Assembly: GCF_036370855.1 (NCBI RefSeq) | Contig: NW_026991398.1 | Location: 682,001-746,000, forward strand | Origin: Dromaius novaehollandiae | Taxonomy: Eukaryota; Chordata; Aves; Casuariiformes; Dromaiidae | Direction of reading: 5' to 3' | DNA: 64,000 bases | Shown here: one piece after another, positions 22,860 to 34,115 of the stretch | How positions within the stretch are numbered: the first letter of the stretch is position 1 | Layout of the letters: every line of letters starts with the position of its first letter | Position numbers and translations under genes: made by a program | The notes under the pieces: model-generated | Databases searched by the model: none | What the model saw: the letters and a program-made list of their open reading frames with translations, nothing else | Told to the model about the DNA's origin: nothing

Positions 22860-24060
22860 GAGAGTGGGAAGAATCATGGACTCCTTCAGGATGGAAGGGA
22901 CCTCAGGAGGCCTCTAGCCCAATCTCCTTGCTCACAGCAGGGTCAGCTCTGGGGTCAGACCAAGTGACTCTGGCCTTCATCCAGTCTCGTCTTGGAGACC
23001 TCCAAGGCAGGAGACTGCACAGCCTCTGTGGGCAACCACTTCCAATGCGTGACCATCCTTGTAGTGGAAAAGCTTTTCCTTATGTCCTGCATGAACATCT
23101 CTCCTTTCAACTTATGCCCATTGTTTCTTTTCCTCCCACCATGCACTCTGGTGGAGAGCCTGGCTGCATCTTCTGGATGACCTCCTCGTAGCCAGTGGAA
23201 GGCTGCTGTGAGATCCCTCCAAAGCCATCTCTTCTGCAAGTTGAACAAGTCCTATTTCCTCACAGAGCAAGTGCTCCAGCTCCCCAACTACTGTGCGGGC
23301 CCTCGACTGAACTCGCTCCCAGTTATCAACCTCTTTCTTTTCCTGGGAACCCAACACTGGAGGCAGTGTTCTGGAAGTGGTCTAATGAATACTGACTAGA
23401 AGGTGAGCATCATTTCCCTCGACCTCCTGACTGTGCTCCTGGTCAGACAGCCCACGATGCTTCTGGCCTTCTTTGCTGCCAGGCAACGCTGCTGGCTCCT
23501 GTTTTGCCTCTGTCCACCAGGACCCTCAGGTCCTTTTCCATAGACCTACTCCCCAGGCACTCAGGCCCCAGCCTGTAACACTGTGGGGTGTTGGTTTCTC
23601 CCTGGCGCGAGACCTTGCATTTGTCCTTGTTGAATTTCATGAGGTTGCTGACAGCCCATTCCTCCTGCCTGTCTAGCTCCCTCTGAATGGCAGCCCTCAA
23701 GCATAAGACCTGCCCCTCCTCCCCCACCCCCCACAGTTTTTGGGTCCTCAACTAGCATCTTGAGTATTGCCTCTTGCACGTCACTAATAAAGCTGTTGAA
23801 CCGGACAAGTTCCTGGAGAGACCCCATGGTGCTCCACTTCTCCCTGGCCTCCAGGAAGAGTACTACGCCCTCACCGCTGCCCTCGGAGCCTGACCATCCA
23901 AGTTCTTTAGCCATCTGGTTGTCTACCCATCTAGACAGTGAAGTTCTAAATTGTATTCCACAAGAATATGGTGGGAGACAGTGTCAAACAGTTTGCTAAA
24001 ATCAAGTTGAAAGACACTTTCTGCTCTCCAACCACCAATAGACCTATTTAATCATAGAAG
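22860..24060 (-). mobile_element. CR1 LINE, 3' half, unit B only
   Basis: Minus-strand CR1 with its 3' tail at 22870-22930 (reverse of CCCTTCCATCCTGAAGGAGTC). The end of the reverse transcriptase lies at 23490-23760 (AAIQRELDRQEEWAVSNLMKFN). The palm-side piece follows near 23960-24010 (TVSHHILVEYN-like). Frames are broken. No counterpart lies at this position in units A or C, so it inserted after the A/B split or was lost from them. Confidence 0.8.
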
Positions 24061-24159
24061 GCAATCAGGCTCTGGGGAGGCCATGTCAAGTGCTAATCCA
24101 CATATAGAAAAGGAATTCCTGCCTGCAAGAATTGCAGTAGCTACTACCAGAAATGACAG

Positions 24160-26280
24160 AATCAAGGACCATTCAGATCAGAAGGGACCTTGGGAGCACT
24201 CCGGTCCAACCTCCTGCTCACATAGGGATCAACCCTGAATTCACACCAAGTCCCTCAGTGCTTTGTCCAGCAGTGTCCTGAAAGCCTCCAAGAACAGAGA
24301 GTCCATAACCCCTCTGGACCCTTCTTCAAATGCTTCAGGATCCTCATTGCTTTTTCTCCCTTATATACAATTTAACTGCACTTGTGTCAGCTTATAACCA
24401 TTGCCTCTCATTCTCCTGCCATGAATTGCTGTAAAAGCCTCATTGTTTCTCAGTGGCAACCTTGAGTTGGGAAGTTGCTATGAATTCCCACCAGAAATCT
24501 TCCATTCTTTGTGCTGAACAAACCTGTTCCCTGAGCTTCTCCTCACAGGCAAAGTGCTCCAGCCCCAACCACCTCGGGGGCCTGCCACTGGACTCACTCC
24601 ATGGGATCAACAGCATTCTTCTACAGGTAGCCCAGCTGGATGCAGTATCTAGATGGGCTCTAATGAGTGTGGAGTAGAGGGGGATAATCACTTCCCTCCA
24701 TCTCCTGGCTCTGCTCCTGTTCATGCAGCCCAGGACAATGTGACCTCCACTGCTGCCAGTGCACGCTGCTGGCTGATGTCCAGCTCCCTGCCCACAAAGA
24801 CTCCCTCAAACATATGACTCTTCCTCCTGATTAGGTGTCATCTACAGCTGTGATGGGAGTTGCATCCTCCAGGTCACTGAACCTGTCAGACAGGCCAGGT
24901 CCCAGTCTAGACCCCTGCATACTCCACCTTTACCTGGCTTCCTGGTCAAGCATGACCCATTCATGAAAACTCTCTGAGCTTGATCATACAACCAGTCTTT
25001 TACTCACCGGGTTCTCTACCCATCTTGTCATAAAGCCTTACTTGTATTCAAGAATATTTGTGGAGACAGTGTCCAACACCTTGCTAAAATCATGGTAAAT
25101 GGCATCCAGTGCTTTCTGCTCCTCCACAATCACAGCTCTCTGATCACAGAAGGCAATCAGCCTGCGCAGGAATGATTTACCTTCAGTAAGTCCGTGCTGA
25201 CTGCTCCCAGGCACATTCTTCATGTGCCCAGAAATGTGATGCAAGAGGAATCGCTGCATGCCACTCCTCAGCAAAGTCAGGCTGAAGGGCTTGCAGCTCC
25301 CTGGGTTGTCCTTGTGGCCTTTTTTGAAGATGGGCACAACATATTCCTTTCTCTGGTCATTGGGACCTCCCCCAAAATGCACAGCCTTTCAAAGGTGATA
25401 AACAGTGGCCTTCTGGAGACAGCAGCCAGCTCCCTCAAAATCCTCAGATGCAACCCGTCCAAACCCAAAGACTTGTATTGATTTAGCTCTTGCAAGCAAT
25501 CCCTCACTCAATGCTCCTCCACTGCTGGCTGTTTTTCTATCTGCAGCTGCTATTACTAGAGCCCCTGCCCCATTCAGCAGTGAGCCCAGGTGTTCCTTGC
25601 TTAGTCTTTCTCTGCTAGCAGAGTAGTAGCAGCTCTTCTTCATGCCCTTGACATCCCCTGCAAGTGTCTATCCTCTGGGAGCTTTGGTTTCCCTAACACC
25701 ATCCCTACTTTGGTGGACAAGAGTATCCTGTTCAGCCAAGCCAATCTCCCAGGATGTCTACTAATTTTAATGAGTATTGGTATGGAGCATCCTTGGCTTG
25801 GTGGCTGCTGTCCTTAAAGACCTGCTGGCTTTCCTGAGCTCCAAAGCCCTTCATAGCTGTCTCCAATGGGATCCCCCACCAGTGCCCTGAAGAGGCCCAA
25901 GACTGCTCCTGTGAAGGCCAGAGTCTGTACACTGCTATTGTCCTTCCTCACTGCCCTCATGATGTGGGACTCCACTATTCCATAGTCACTGCAGCCAAGG
26001 TTTCCACAGATTATCACAGCCCTGACCAGTGCTTCCTCGTGCGTAAGTACCAGATCCAGGTGAGCAAGCGTCACCCTTTCTGGCCCATCAGGGAGCTGTG
26101 CTTAGAAGGTGTCCCTGACACCCTCCAGAAATCTCCTGGACTGCTTGTACCCTGCTGTTTGCCCTTCCAATGAATGTCAGGGAGATTAACCCACCCCCCA
26201 CCCCCCCATCCCGTAAGAACCAGGCCCTGTGACCCACTGAGTTCCTCAGGTTGCTTAAGGGAGGCTGCATCCACCTCCTC
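24160..26280 (-). mobile_element. Old CR1 LINE (unit B copy)
   Basis: Direct paralogue of 5721-7830: the tail at 24170-24420 matches 5720-5950 almost word for word. YKSLGLDGLHLRILREL and ITFERLCILGEVP (25330-25500) match the RT N-terminal region, and a VNLPDIHWKGKQQ piece near 26170 is the endonuclease end. It is interrupted by many frame changes. Confidence 0.85.
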
Positions 26281-26549
26281 ACCCTCACCTCACCATCACA
26301 ACATCACCTTTACGGTGATGTTCATGCACAAGCTCTCACGCAAACCGTTGTCCATCCCATGCAGGAGCTCCATACATCTGGGCTGTCCCTTCACAAAAAG
26401 GGCATCCCCCCTGCTCATCTTCCCCAACTGTCTTGCCTGCAGAACTTGTACCCTGCCATCACAGCCCTCCAGTCATGTGAGTGGTCCCACCCCATCTCAG
26501 TTATTCCAACCATGTTTCAGTACTGTGACAGCTTGTGCATCTCCATTTG

Positions 26550-27040
26550 CTCCTCTGTGCTCCTGGCTGCATGCATTTGTGTTTATTTGAGTTGCAGAGC
26601 CTTGGCTGGGGCACAGAGAACAGATCTGTAATGGTGAAACCTGTTACCATGAGCCAAGGGCACTGTGTGTGCAATGGCCCCACTTCAGAGCAGAGACGTG
26701 CTGGCATAGAGAGCGGGTGGCAATGTGATGGTGAAAGGAGGTTCCCACTAAGGGAGCAAATCCTGCAGTGCCCAAGGCCAGGGAGAAACAGAGCTGGGCT
26801 GTGCTGAAATGGCAGGAGAGGGGTTTGCTGCCTGAGCTGATTCACAGCACCATGAGGCCTGTGACAGAGGTGAACTGATCTCCAGGAACGAAAAGGAGCC
26901 ACTGAAGAAGTCTCTGGGCCAGGGCAGCCTGTGATTTGCCCACCCTGAGGTTATCATTAGCCCAGTCCCTGGTCATATCATCTGGGGGTGTGAAGAGGTT
27001 CAAGGGGAGGAAAGTTAGAAGGTTTGAAGGGGCAGAGACT
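26550..27040 (-). pseudogene. Degraded OR of a second family, antisense to OR-B
   Basis: Paralogue of 7990-8490. The minus strand gives an FLPGLGHCRICSLSGNLLSP reading in one frame; in the other frame it matches the LALGTAGFALL segment of TM3. The upstream piece LFTPPDDMTRDWANDNLRV corresponds to TM1. A stop- and frameshift-ridden relic of an OR unlike OR-A to OR-D. Confidence 0.5.
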
Positions 27041-27986
27041 AGGGCACAGACCTTGGTGTGATGTGCCTCTCCCATTTTTGAAGCATGCTTGAATGCAGAC
27101 GGGATGGACTTGGCCTAAAGGCAGTGGTGGGATCCAGGTGTTTGGGCACAGGTAGGAAACCTGAGGGGCCCTGGGGCACTTGCCCAGCAACCACTCCAAA
27201 GGGGCATGGTTTTCCTGTAGGTGCCATGCTGTATCTGCTAGACGCCTGTAGTTGTGCTGGACACCCCAGGCATCCGACATGGCCCTGCAGGCCTATTTCT
27301 GTGTCACTGAATCAAGTGCCTGCACTGGATGACATCAGGTGTTTGCAATGTTGGGATCTGTCTGTGTCTCAGCTTCCTAGTGAGTGGAGCTTGATAGCAG
27401 TGTGCATCCAGTATGATTTCAGGTGGCCAAGGCAATTCCCCACTTGTCCCCCAATCATGCTCTGGAAGGATGTAGGTCTGACACTTGCTCCGTCAGAGCA
27501 AGCAGACACTGGTACATGCCTTGGACCACCTCTGTCTCTTCACATGTCACCAGGTGTTTGCGTGCGAGCACCTGACTCCCACCCTCCATCTCCAGGGATT
27601 ATAATGGGAGCATAGACCAAGATCTTGCATGCAGACATCCATGCTGTGCTTGCTTCTGCCTGGACAAAGGGAATCCCACTTCCTGTGTGTTTGTGGAGGT
27701 CATGGGAGTTTGCTGAATCCTATGCCAGCCCATGGCCTTCTAAAGCAGCCTGAGAAGCCCAAACTGACTCATCTGAATCAATACCTGAACAATGAGAAAA
27801 TGAACTCTGTTCTTGTCCCCATCTAGGTGTCCTGCCTAGTTATGAGATGGGAATAGGGGCTTCCAGAATGGAACACTTCCACCTTTCATAGATAACCATC
27901 CTCTGCTGAGACAAATTGCAATGCTGGAATTAATCTTCCTTCGGTGCTTAGAGAGGGACCATCAGTGATTATTTTAGTTTATTGCA
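27041..27986. repeat. Conserved upstream segment of unit B
   Basis: Direct paralogue of 8491-9437, for example GTTGTGCTGGACACCCCAGGCATCCGAC near 27252 and AGCAAGCAGACACTGGTACATGCC near 27498. No gene is visible. Confidence 0.6.
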
Positions 27987-28286
27987 GTGAACATTTCCCA
28001 GGAGGAGGGAGCACAAGGGACAGAGACATTTGTGTCGTCAGCTGGGCCTCTGCTCCTGAGTGGGGACCAGGCTCCTGGGATGGAGGGAGCTCATGGCAAC
28101 CTGGCAGCACTGCCCAGACACAGCTGTGTGCAGGAGCAGCTCCTCTGCAAAGAGCAGCAGGGCTGCGGGCACTGCCTGCTGCTGCTGACATGAGATGAGA
28201 GAAGGCAGCGAGAAGTGCAAGGCAGTGTGGAGTGGGAGGACAGAGGAGAGCTCCTTGTGGGAGGAATCTTCACAGCCCTTGACATG
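27987..28286 (+). other. Probable noncoding leader exon of OR-B
   Basis: Paralogue of the OR-A leader, with GAGCTCATGGCAACCTGGCAGCACTGCCC in common, ending ACATG before GTAAGT at 28287. A TGA at the CTGCTGCTGCTGACATGA point closes the frame that is open in copy A, which argues for an untranslated exon. Confidence 0.6.
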
Positions 28287-30581
28287 GTAAGTCTCTGTCT
28301 GCAGGGCAATGCTACTGAGGTTTCTCAAAATGTCTTAAAATGCATCCAGTCAAACTATTAGATTTTTAAGGATTGCTCTTCTGGCTTCTCCTTTGCAGAG
28401 GAGGGGGAGATGCTTCAGAGCAGGGATTGCTTGCCACAGCATCACAGGGACAGGGCATCCTGCTCCCTTCTCCAGGGATGCTGCAGGCAGGGGTGTGAAG
28501 CCTGGTGTGCTCACAGGTCTGCCCAGGGCTGTAATTCAGAGCAGTGTCCCTGCACCCCAGGGTGCTGTGTGCCTGGAGCAGTGACTGCTGCCTGCCAGGG
28601 TCAGCACTCAGCTTGCCCATGGAGCTCCCCACGGCACTGGGGAGAAACTGTGGGTGGGAGGAGAGGCCCCTGGCAGGGAAGGTCCTGTCAGGTGGGTGCT
28701 GTGGGGAGAAGCTGTGGGTGGGAAGAGAAAGCCCCAGCAGGGCAGGTTCATTCTCCTGCTGAGAGGGTGCTGTGTGGGTCAGGGCTGCTCTCAGCTCCAG
28801 CTCACTCTCAGGACATTCCTGGAGGAGACTTTCCAAAAGGAAGGTCAAGGCAGGAGAACCACGAAAGGGAAGGAGCTCTCATGAGTGTGTTTTCAGTTTT
28901 TTTCTCTTTGGGTGGGGTGAAATAGCTATGTGTCTGTCAGGTTTAGGCAGGGGACAAAGGCTCCAAAACAGGGACACTGAGAGAGGAGCAGCTCTGGGAG
29001 GCACTCAGCAAATGCCTTCCTCCACCCTGAAGCCTGCAGACAGAGCCAGCAGCACCTTTCCAGCCTCAGCAAGGTTTGTCTCCCCTGCTCCGTAGCACCT
29101 GCAAACACAGAGGTGCCCTGGGCAGTGTCCTGCCCCCGGGAGGTTTCTGCAGGGCAGAGCTGAGCACCCAGCGGGTGGGATGGGGTCTGTGAGCACTGGC
29201 AGGGGAGAGACGTGGGGACAGAGAAACAGCTGCCCGCAGGGACGGCTCCAGGCAGCAGAGTCATGCTCAAAGTGTGAGAGGGAACCACAAACTCCAGCAC
29301 CTCCTCTCCTCTGCCAGCCAGCACAGCCCTCTGCTCTCAAGGCTGTGGGGTCCAGGGCAGGAGTCGTTTCCTCAGCAGCTGGACATGCAGGAGAGGAGAC
29401 ACTCCTGAGTGCCCCTCTGTGCCTGCCTGTCCCTGCCTCCCTGGGCACAAATGTCATGGTATTGCTCCATGTTTCCCAGCTGCCCATGCTGCCCTTGTCC
29501 TTCCCCTTGGACTCTCTGGGCAGGGGGGTTTCTGATGCAGCTCAGACAACACTGACCCGGCAGGTCCTACCATGCAGACGTGTCCTTGACAGTGAGGTGC
29601 CCAAGTGCCCCTCTAGCCTGTGGGGCTCTGGGCAATGCAGTGTGGGGGGCTGGGAATGTGTGCACTCTCTCTCGTCAGGACACCCCATCCTTAGGACATT
29701 CTGCCTTTTCCCTGGGGTGTCTGGCTGGGCTGCAGTTACCCTCCAGAAGGGCCCAGCTCTCCCATTGCAGCTGGGTGTTATCTAGGTGCCCCAGGGAGAA
29801 GCCACCTTGATATTGAGGTGACAGACATGCTGCTGGATGGCTGGATGGGGGCAGCTGGAAGGAGCCTGATGTGTTGCTGGCTATAAGGGGAGGGCTGAGA
29901 CCTGCCTCACACACTCTCAGAAAGAGTGCTTATGGGCACTTTGGAAGTGGATTCCTCTGCTCTCCATGGTGTCATTTCTTTTTTGTGTAATACGGGTGCA
30001 ACTGTCCTCCACCTCCGAGGTGGGAGCACAGGGCAGCTGGGAACAAGGCAGATGGACAGGCCAGCTCTCCTGCCCCTGCACTAAAGCCAGAGTGAATCCT
30101 TTTGGCTCTCTGAAATCACAGCTGGTCCCTCTGAGAGCAGCAACAATGCTGAGGATTTCTACCCCCAGGAATCCTCCTCTGGTGTGACAGGGTCAGCTGA
30201 AGGAAAACCAAAAAAACCCTTAAAACTATTCCTGAACTGACCTTTTTTGGAACTGGGAGTGAAGATGCTGAAAATCCATTCAACATTATGAGTGGATTAG
30301 ATCTGACTGGAATTGGGAATATAAATTTTAGTCCCCCTCTTCCCATGTAGGCAGTGCTGTAGCAGGTCTGACTCCTCTGGAGCCCAAGGGCAGAGGCTGC
30401 TGCTCATCATGGCAAACTCGGCCAGCACAAACCAGCGCCCAAGCGATGGAGCTCAATGACAGTGCTGCTGAGATGGGGAGAGGTAATGAGAGTGTGTTTG
30501 GGCAGAGGGGTTATAAGAAACAGAAGATTTTGCTCAGAGATGTCTGTCCTAACTTGTCAATGTCTTTTCCTCTTTGGACAG
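28287..30581 (+). other. Presumed 5'-UTR intron of OR-B (2.3 kb)
   Basis: Donor GTAAGT at 28287 and acceptor TTTTCCTCTTTGGACAG ending at 30581. The middle (about 28800-29470) has reversed counterparts in the introns of C and D (51440-52000 and 43540-43900) but not in A. A CTATAAGGGG motif near 29881 could serve a second start site, but no other unit has it. Confidence 0.55.
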
Positions 30582-30605
30582 TCCCCCATGCCTGCAGGGG
30601 GAAGA

Positions 30606-31541
30606 ATGCTCAACTGCAGCTCACTGAGTGATTTCATCCTCCTGGCATTAGCGGACAATAGGGAGCTGCAGCTCTTGCACTTCTTGCTCTTCCTGGGCAT
30701 CTACCTGGCTGCCCTGCTTGGCAACAGCTTCATCATCACAGCTGTAGCCTGCAATCACCGCCTCCACACCCCCATGTACTTCTTCCTCCTCAACCTCTCC
30801 CTCCTCGACATCAGCTCCATCTCTGTCACTGTCCCCAAATCCATGGCCAATTCCCTGTGGAACACCAGGGCCATTTCCTACTCAGGATGTGTTGCCCAGG
30901 TCTTTCTGATTCTCTTCTTGTTCATAGCAGAATATTGTCTCCTCACAGTCATGGCCTATGACCGCTATGTTGCCATCTGCAGACCTCTGCACTATGGGAC
31001 CCTCGTGGACAGCAGAACCTGTGTCAAAATGGCAGCAGCTGCCTGGAGCACTGGTTTTCTGTATGCTGTCCTGCACACTGCTAACACATTTTCTATACCA
31101 CTCTGCCAAGGCAATGCAGTAGAGCAATTCTTCTGTGAAATTCCTCAGCTTCTCAAGCTCTCCTGCTCAGGCTACTACCTCAGGGAACTTGGGGTTCTTA
31201 TGATTAGCGGCTGTTTAATCTTTGGGTGTTTTGTTTTCATTGTGGTATCTTATGTGCAGATCTTCACTGCTGTGCTGAGGATCCCCTCTGAGCAGGGCCG
31301 GCACAAAGCCTTTTCCATGTGCCTCCCTCAACTGGCCGTGGTCTCCGTGTTTGTCAGCACTGCAATGATTGCCTACCTGAAGCCCCCCTCCATCTCCTCC
31401 CCAGCTCTCAATCTGGTGGTGGCTGTTCTGTATGCAGTGATGCCTCCAGCATTGAACCCCCTCATCTACAGCATGAGGAACAAGGAGCTCAAGGATGCCC
31501 TGGGGAAGATGATTCAGCTGGTACAATGTCAGCACCAATAA
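30606..31541 (+). CDS. Olfactory receptor, OR14-like (gamma-c clade), OR-B
   Basis: Intact 311-residue seven-transmembrane odorant receptor. Visible: N-glycosylation site NCS at 3-5, GN at 39-40, LHTPMYFFL at 53-61, C95 and C177, MAYDRYVAIC at 116-125 (the canonical form), SY at 215-216, KAFSMC at 234-239, PALNPLIYSMRN at 281-292. The start MLNCSS aligns with MLNSSS of OR-D. The open frame extends upstream to 30456, but that part lies before the splice acceptor at 30581. An ATG at 30588 in the same frame is an alternative start. It differs from its paralogues most in TM3 (FLILFLFIAEYC) and TM5 (VLMISGCLIF), where odorant-contact residues of ORs lie. Confidence 0.95.
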   Translation: MLNCSSLSDFILLALADNRELQLLHFLLFLGIYLAALLGNSFIITAVACNHRLHTPMYFFLLNLSLLDISSISVTVPKSMANSLWNTRAISYSGCVAQVFLILFLFIAEYCLLTVMAYDRYVAICRPLHYGTLVDSRTCVKMAAAAWSTGFLYAVLHTANTFSIPLCQGNAVEQFFCEIPQLLKLSCSGYYLRELGVLMISGCLIFGCFVFIVVSYVQIFTAVLRIPSEQGRHKAFSMCLPQLAVVSVFVSTAMIAYLKPPSISSPALNLVVAVLYAVMPPALNPLIYSMRNKELKDALGKMIQLVQCQHQ

Positions 31542-32342
31542 CCATCCCATGTGCATCCACTCGTCATTCCCAGGGTATCTGGCATCAAGGATACATGTGG
31601 TTCATTCATTTCTTTCTTACTTTTCTCATTCATGCCACTTATCCTCAGGCATTTCTCATTTGAACCTGACCCAGAGACTGTGTTGAAGCAGGAAGCCAGG
31701 CTTCCCCCTTCATCAGTAGAGATGGTGGAACCTCAGAGCCTGCTAGTCTGAGCTCCCTCAAATGCCCCCTCTGCAATGGGGAGAGTTTCCCTTTGCAGTG
31801 TCTCTTTCGGTGCTATACCAAGGGAGGTCAGCAGGACAGAGTCAGGCTCAGATGAGTACATGTGGGATGAGACCATGGGTCGCATGTCCATTAGGAGAGC
31901 TCAGCTCCCCTGGCCGCAGTCAGGGTGTGATCTCACACCCCCCTCCTGCAAGGGTGGCAGCCAAGTGTCACCGTGGGCTGGTCCCCTCCCTCTCCTGCAC
32001 TCCAACGAACACTGAGGAGTGGGAGTGGAGGGGAGGAGAGCCTGGATGCAGCTTGTGGGGACAGACCCTCTGCTCCTCAGCACCGTCCCCTCACCATCAC
32101 AGCAGGCATGTCCTCGCTGCAGCCTTCACTTGGGGGCTGCAGCTTTGCTGGAGACTCGTCCACCAACAGCAGCAGGACTTTCTCTTTTCAGGGCTGCTCT
32201 CCTCACTTCCACCCTGTCCTGCTGTGCTCTTGTGTGTGTATACAGCCTAAGCGCTCTTGTAATGTGGTGAATCCTTGTGCATTTCTGTGACCTCGGGCAG
32301 GACCAAGCAATGGGCACCCTTATACCGGAATAACACCTCCAT

Positions 32343-32348
32343 AATAAA
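32343..32348 (+). terminator. Poly(A) signal of OR-B
   Basis: AATAAA about 800 bases after the stop, in the sense of OR-B. Reversed counterparts stand at the matching place in units D (40402) and C (47742). The B2 flank has lost it. A perfect TGACGTCA palindrome lies at 32356-32363 and is not kept in the other copies. Confidence 0.55.
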
Positions 32349-33169
32349 AGGAGAGTGACGTCACTGAAGTCTGGCTTTTCTTCAGAAGATGGAGTCAAAA
32401 ATATGCCCAAGGGATTACACCATGAAAAGACTTGTTCTTCTGCTTCTGAATTCCACAGGCTCCACGGGATGAGGTGCAGTCCCTGGGTGATCTGTTAGGG
32501 ACTGACGGCTGGATTCAAGGCTCGTCGGTCAGTGACCAGTGGAGATGGGGAATGATGTCTGAATCACCTGCCCTTGGCTGTCCCACAGGTGACAGTGCTG
32601 ATGACAGATACCCAACCTTCTGGAAGGGAATGTCCAGGAGATCCCCAGGAGAGCTCAGGGGATCTCCAGGGTCAGCATGTCCCATGGGGTGGGCACTGAG
32701 TGGAGCCTCACAAAATGAGGGATAGTCCATGGTGCAGTTACCAGAAGGTAAAGCACTAAACCCAGGCATGCATGGGGAAACGAGGGCTCTGCAATCCCCA
32801 GAGAGGCAGTGGGGACCCAGGAGGTCCAGGGAAGGGGCCCTGGAGAGTGATTCCTGCACCCTCAGTGAAACACCACAGGCTGGAGCTAGTGCCCACCCAA
32901 ACACATCTCCTGCCATTACAAGTGCCCTGGGGTCACTCCGAGCACCATCCATGAGCACAGAGCTGTGTCAGCAGTGTCAGTGGTGGTGATCCCTGCCCAG
33001 CTGGGTCTGCTTCCTGCCCCAGCCAGCACAGCCAGTGTGGAATAACCCCGTAGCCTCACAGCCCGCTCGCCCTGCAGAGCAGCACCACCAGTCTGGGGCC
33101 CTGCAGGGAGCACAGGGCAGGGGTGCAGGAACAGCCAGGCCAGCACGGACACAGTGACCTGGGGAAAGG

Positions 33170-33415
33170 CTCTCTGGGGAGCAGGGATGTCCCAGGAGAA
33201 AAGCAGGGCAGCATTCAGACATAGGAAATGAGAAGGAGAAACAGGTTTCTCTGGTCACCAGCTTGGGGCAGGCTGCTCTGTCCGTGGGGCAGCAGGAGCT
33301 GCCGGAGGGGCTGCAGGGCCAGGGCTCTGGTGCTGTGCTGGGCAGCGGGGTGGGCATGGAGGGGCTGCAGGCAGACAGGGAGGGGGATCTGCTGGGCACA
33401 AGAGCAGGGGAGACA
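33170..33415. repeat. 246-base tract identical to 35810-36055
   Basis: Every base from 33170 to 33415 equals the base 2640 positions further on. On either side the two flanks differ, with several mismatches in the 60 bases before. It lies within the F1 flanks of OR-B and of the truncated OR. Confidence 0.85.
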
Positions 33416-33678
33416 GAGAGTGAGACTGAGAGTGACCAGTATCATTGCAAGGCCTCCTCCCCTTTGCTGGGGAGCTGCTCCCCTTGTCCTTGGGCTTGGC
33501 CTGAGTTATGCTGTGGACATGCCTGTGCCTGGCCCTGCTTCTCTGGAGTGCTGACCTGACTCCCCATCTCTACCTCAGACCTGCCTCCACACTACAGTGA
33601 AGAAGGTCCAGGCAAGGGACTCTGGGATCCAAAGAGAAGAAACTTGTAGGTCCAAAAGGGGACCCTATATCCAAAACA

Positions 33679-34115
33679 GCCAAGGCAATGCTGTGGACCA
33701 GTTCTTCTGTGAACTTCCCCAGATCCTCAAGCTCTCCTGCTCAGACTCCTACCTCAGGGAAGTTGGGGTCATTGTGGTTAGAATTTGTTTAGGCTTTGGG
33801 TGTTTCACTTTCATTGTGGTATCTTATGTGCAGATCTTCACTGCTGTGCTGAGGATCCCCTCTGAGCAGGGCCGGCACAAAGCCTTTTCCATGTGCCTCC
33901 CGCACCTGGCCGTGGTCTCCCTGTTTCTCAGCACTGGCATCTTTGCCTACCTGAAGCCCCCCTCCCTCTCCTCCCCAGCTCTGGATCTGGTGGTGGCTGT
34001 TCTGTACTCGGTGGTGCCTCCAGCAGTGAACCCCCTCATCTACAGCATGAGGAACAAGGAGCTCAAGGAGGCACTGAGGAAACTGATCCAATGGGTCCAA
34101 TGTCAGCACCAATAA
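33679..34115 (+). pseudogene. Truncated OR14-like receptor (C-terminal half)
   Basis: Homology to the neighbouring ORs starts abruptly at Q (33681) and gives 144 residues matching residues 168-311 of OR-A: extracellular loop 2 (VDQFFCELP), TM5, KAFSMC in TM6, PAVNPLIYSMRN in TM7 and the WVQCQHQ tail. TM1-TM4, the DRY region and the start are absent. The preceding 80 bases belong to the F1 flank of OR-B. The frame remains open from 33597, so the break looks like a deletion or unequal crossover between units, and it may be recent. It cannot make a receptor. The R in VVRICLGF of TM5 is unlike the paralogues. Confidence 0.9.

Larger units (their letters stand above)
31542..33678 (+). repeat. 3' flank of OR-B (type F1)
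   Basis: No gene. It aligns directly with 34116-36290, and reversed with 40060-41260 and 46410-48930. Landmarks are CCTCAGAGCCTGCTAGTCTGAGCTCCCTC near 31732, GTGTGATCTCACAC near 31924 and AGCAGCAGGACTTTCTCTTTTCAGGGC near 32168. The far end (33590-33678) runs straight into a truncated OR. Confidence 0.7.

Noticed and set aside
29180-29785. 201-codon frame in the OR-B intron
   Set aside because: The counterparts in C and D are in different frames and are interrupted.
29881-29890. TATA-like CTATAAGGGG in the OR-B intron
   Set aside because: Not present in the paralogous introns; listed only as a possible alternative start.
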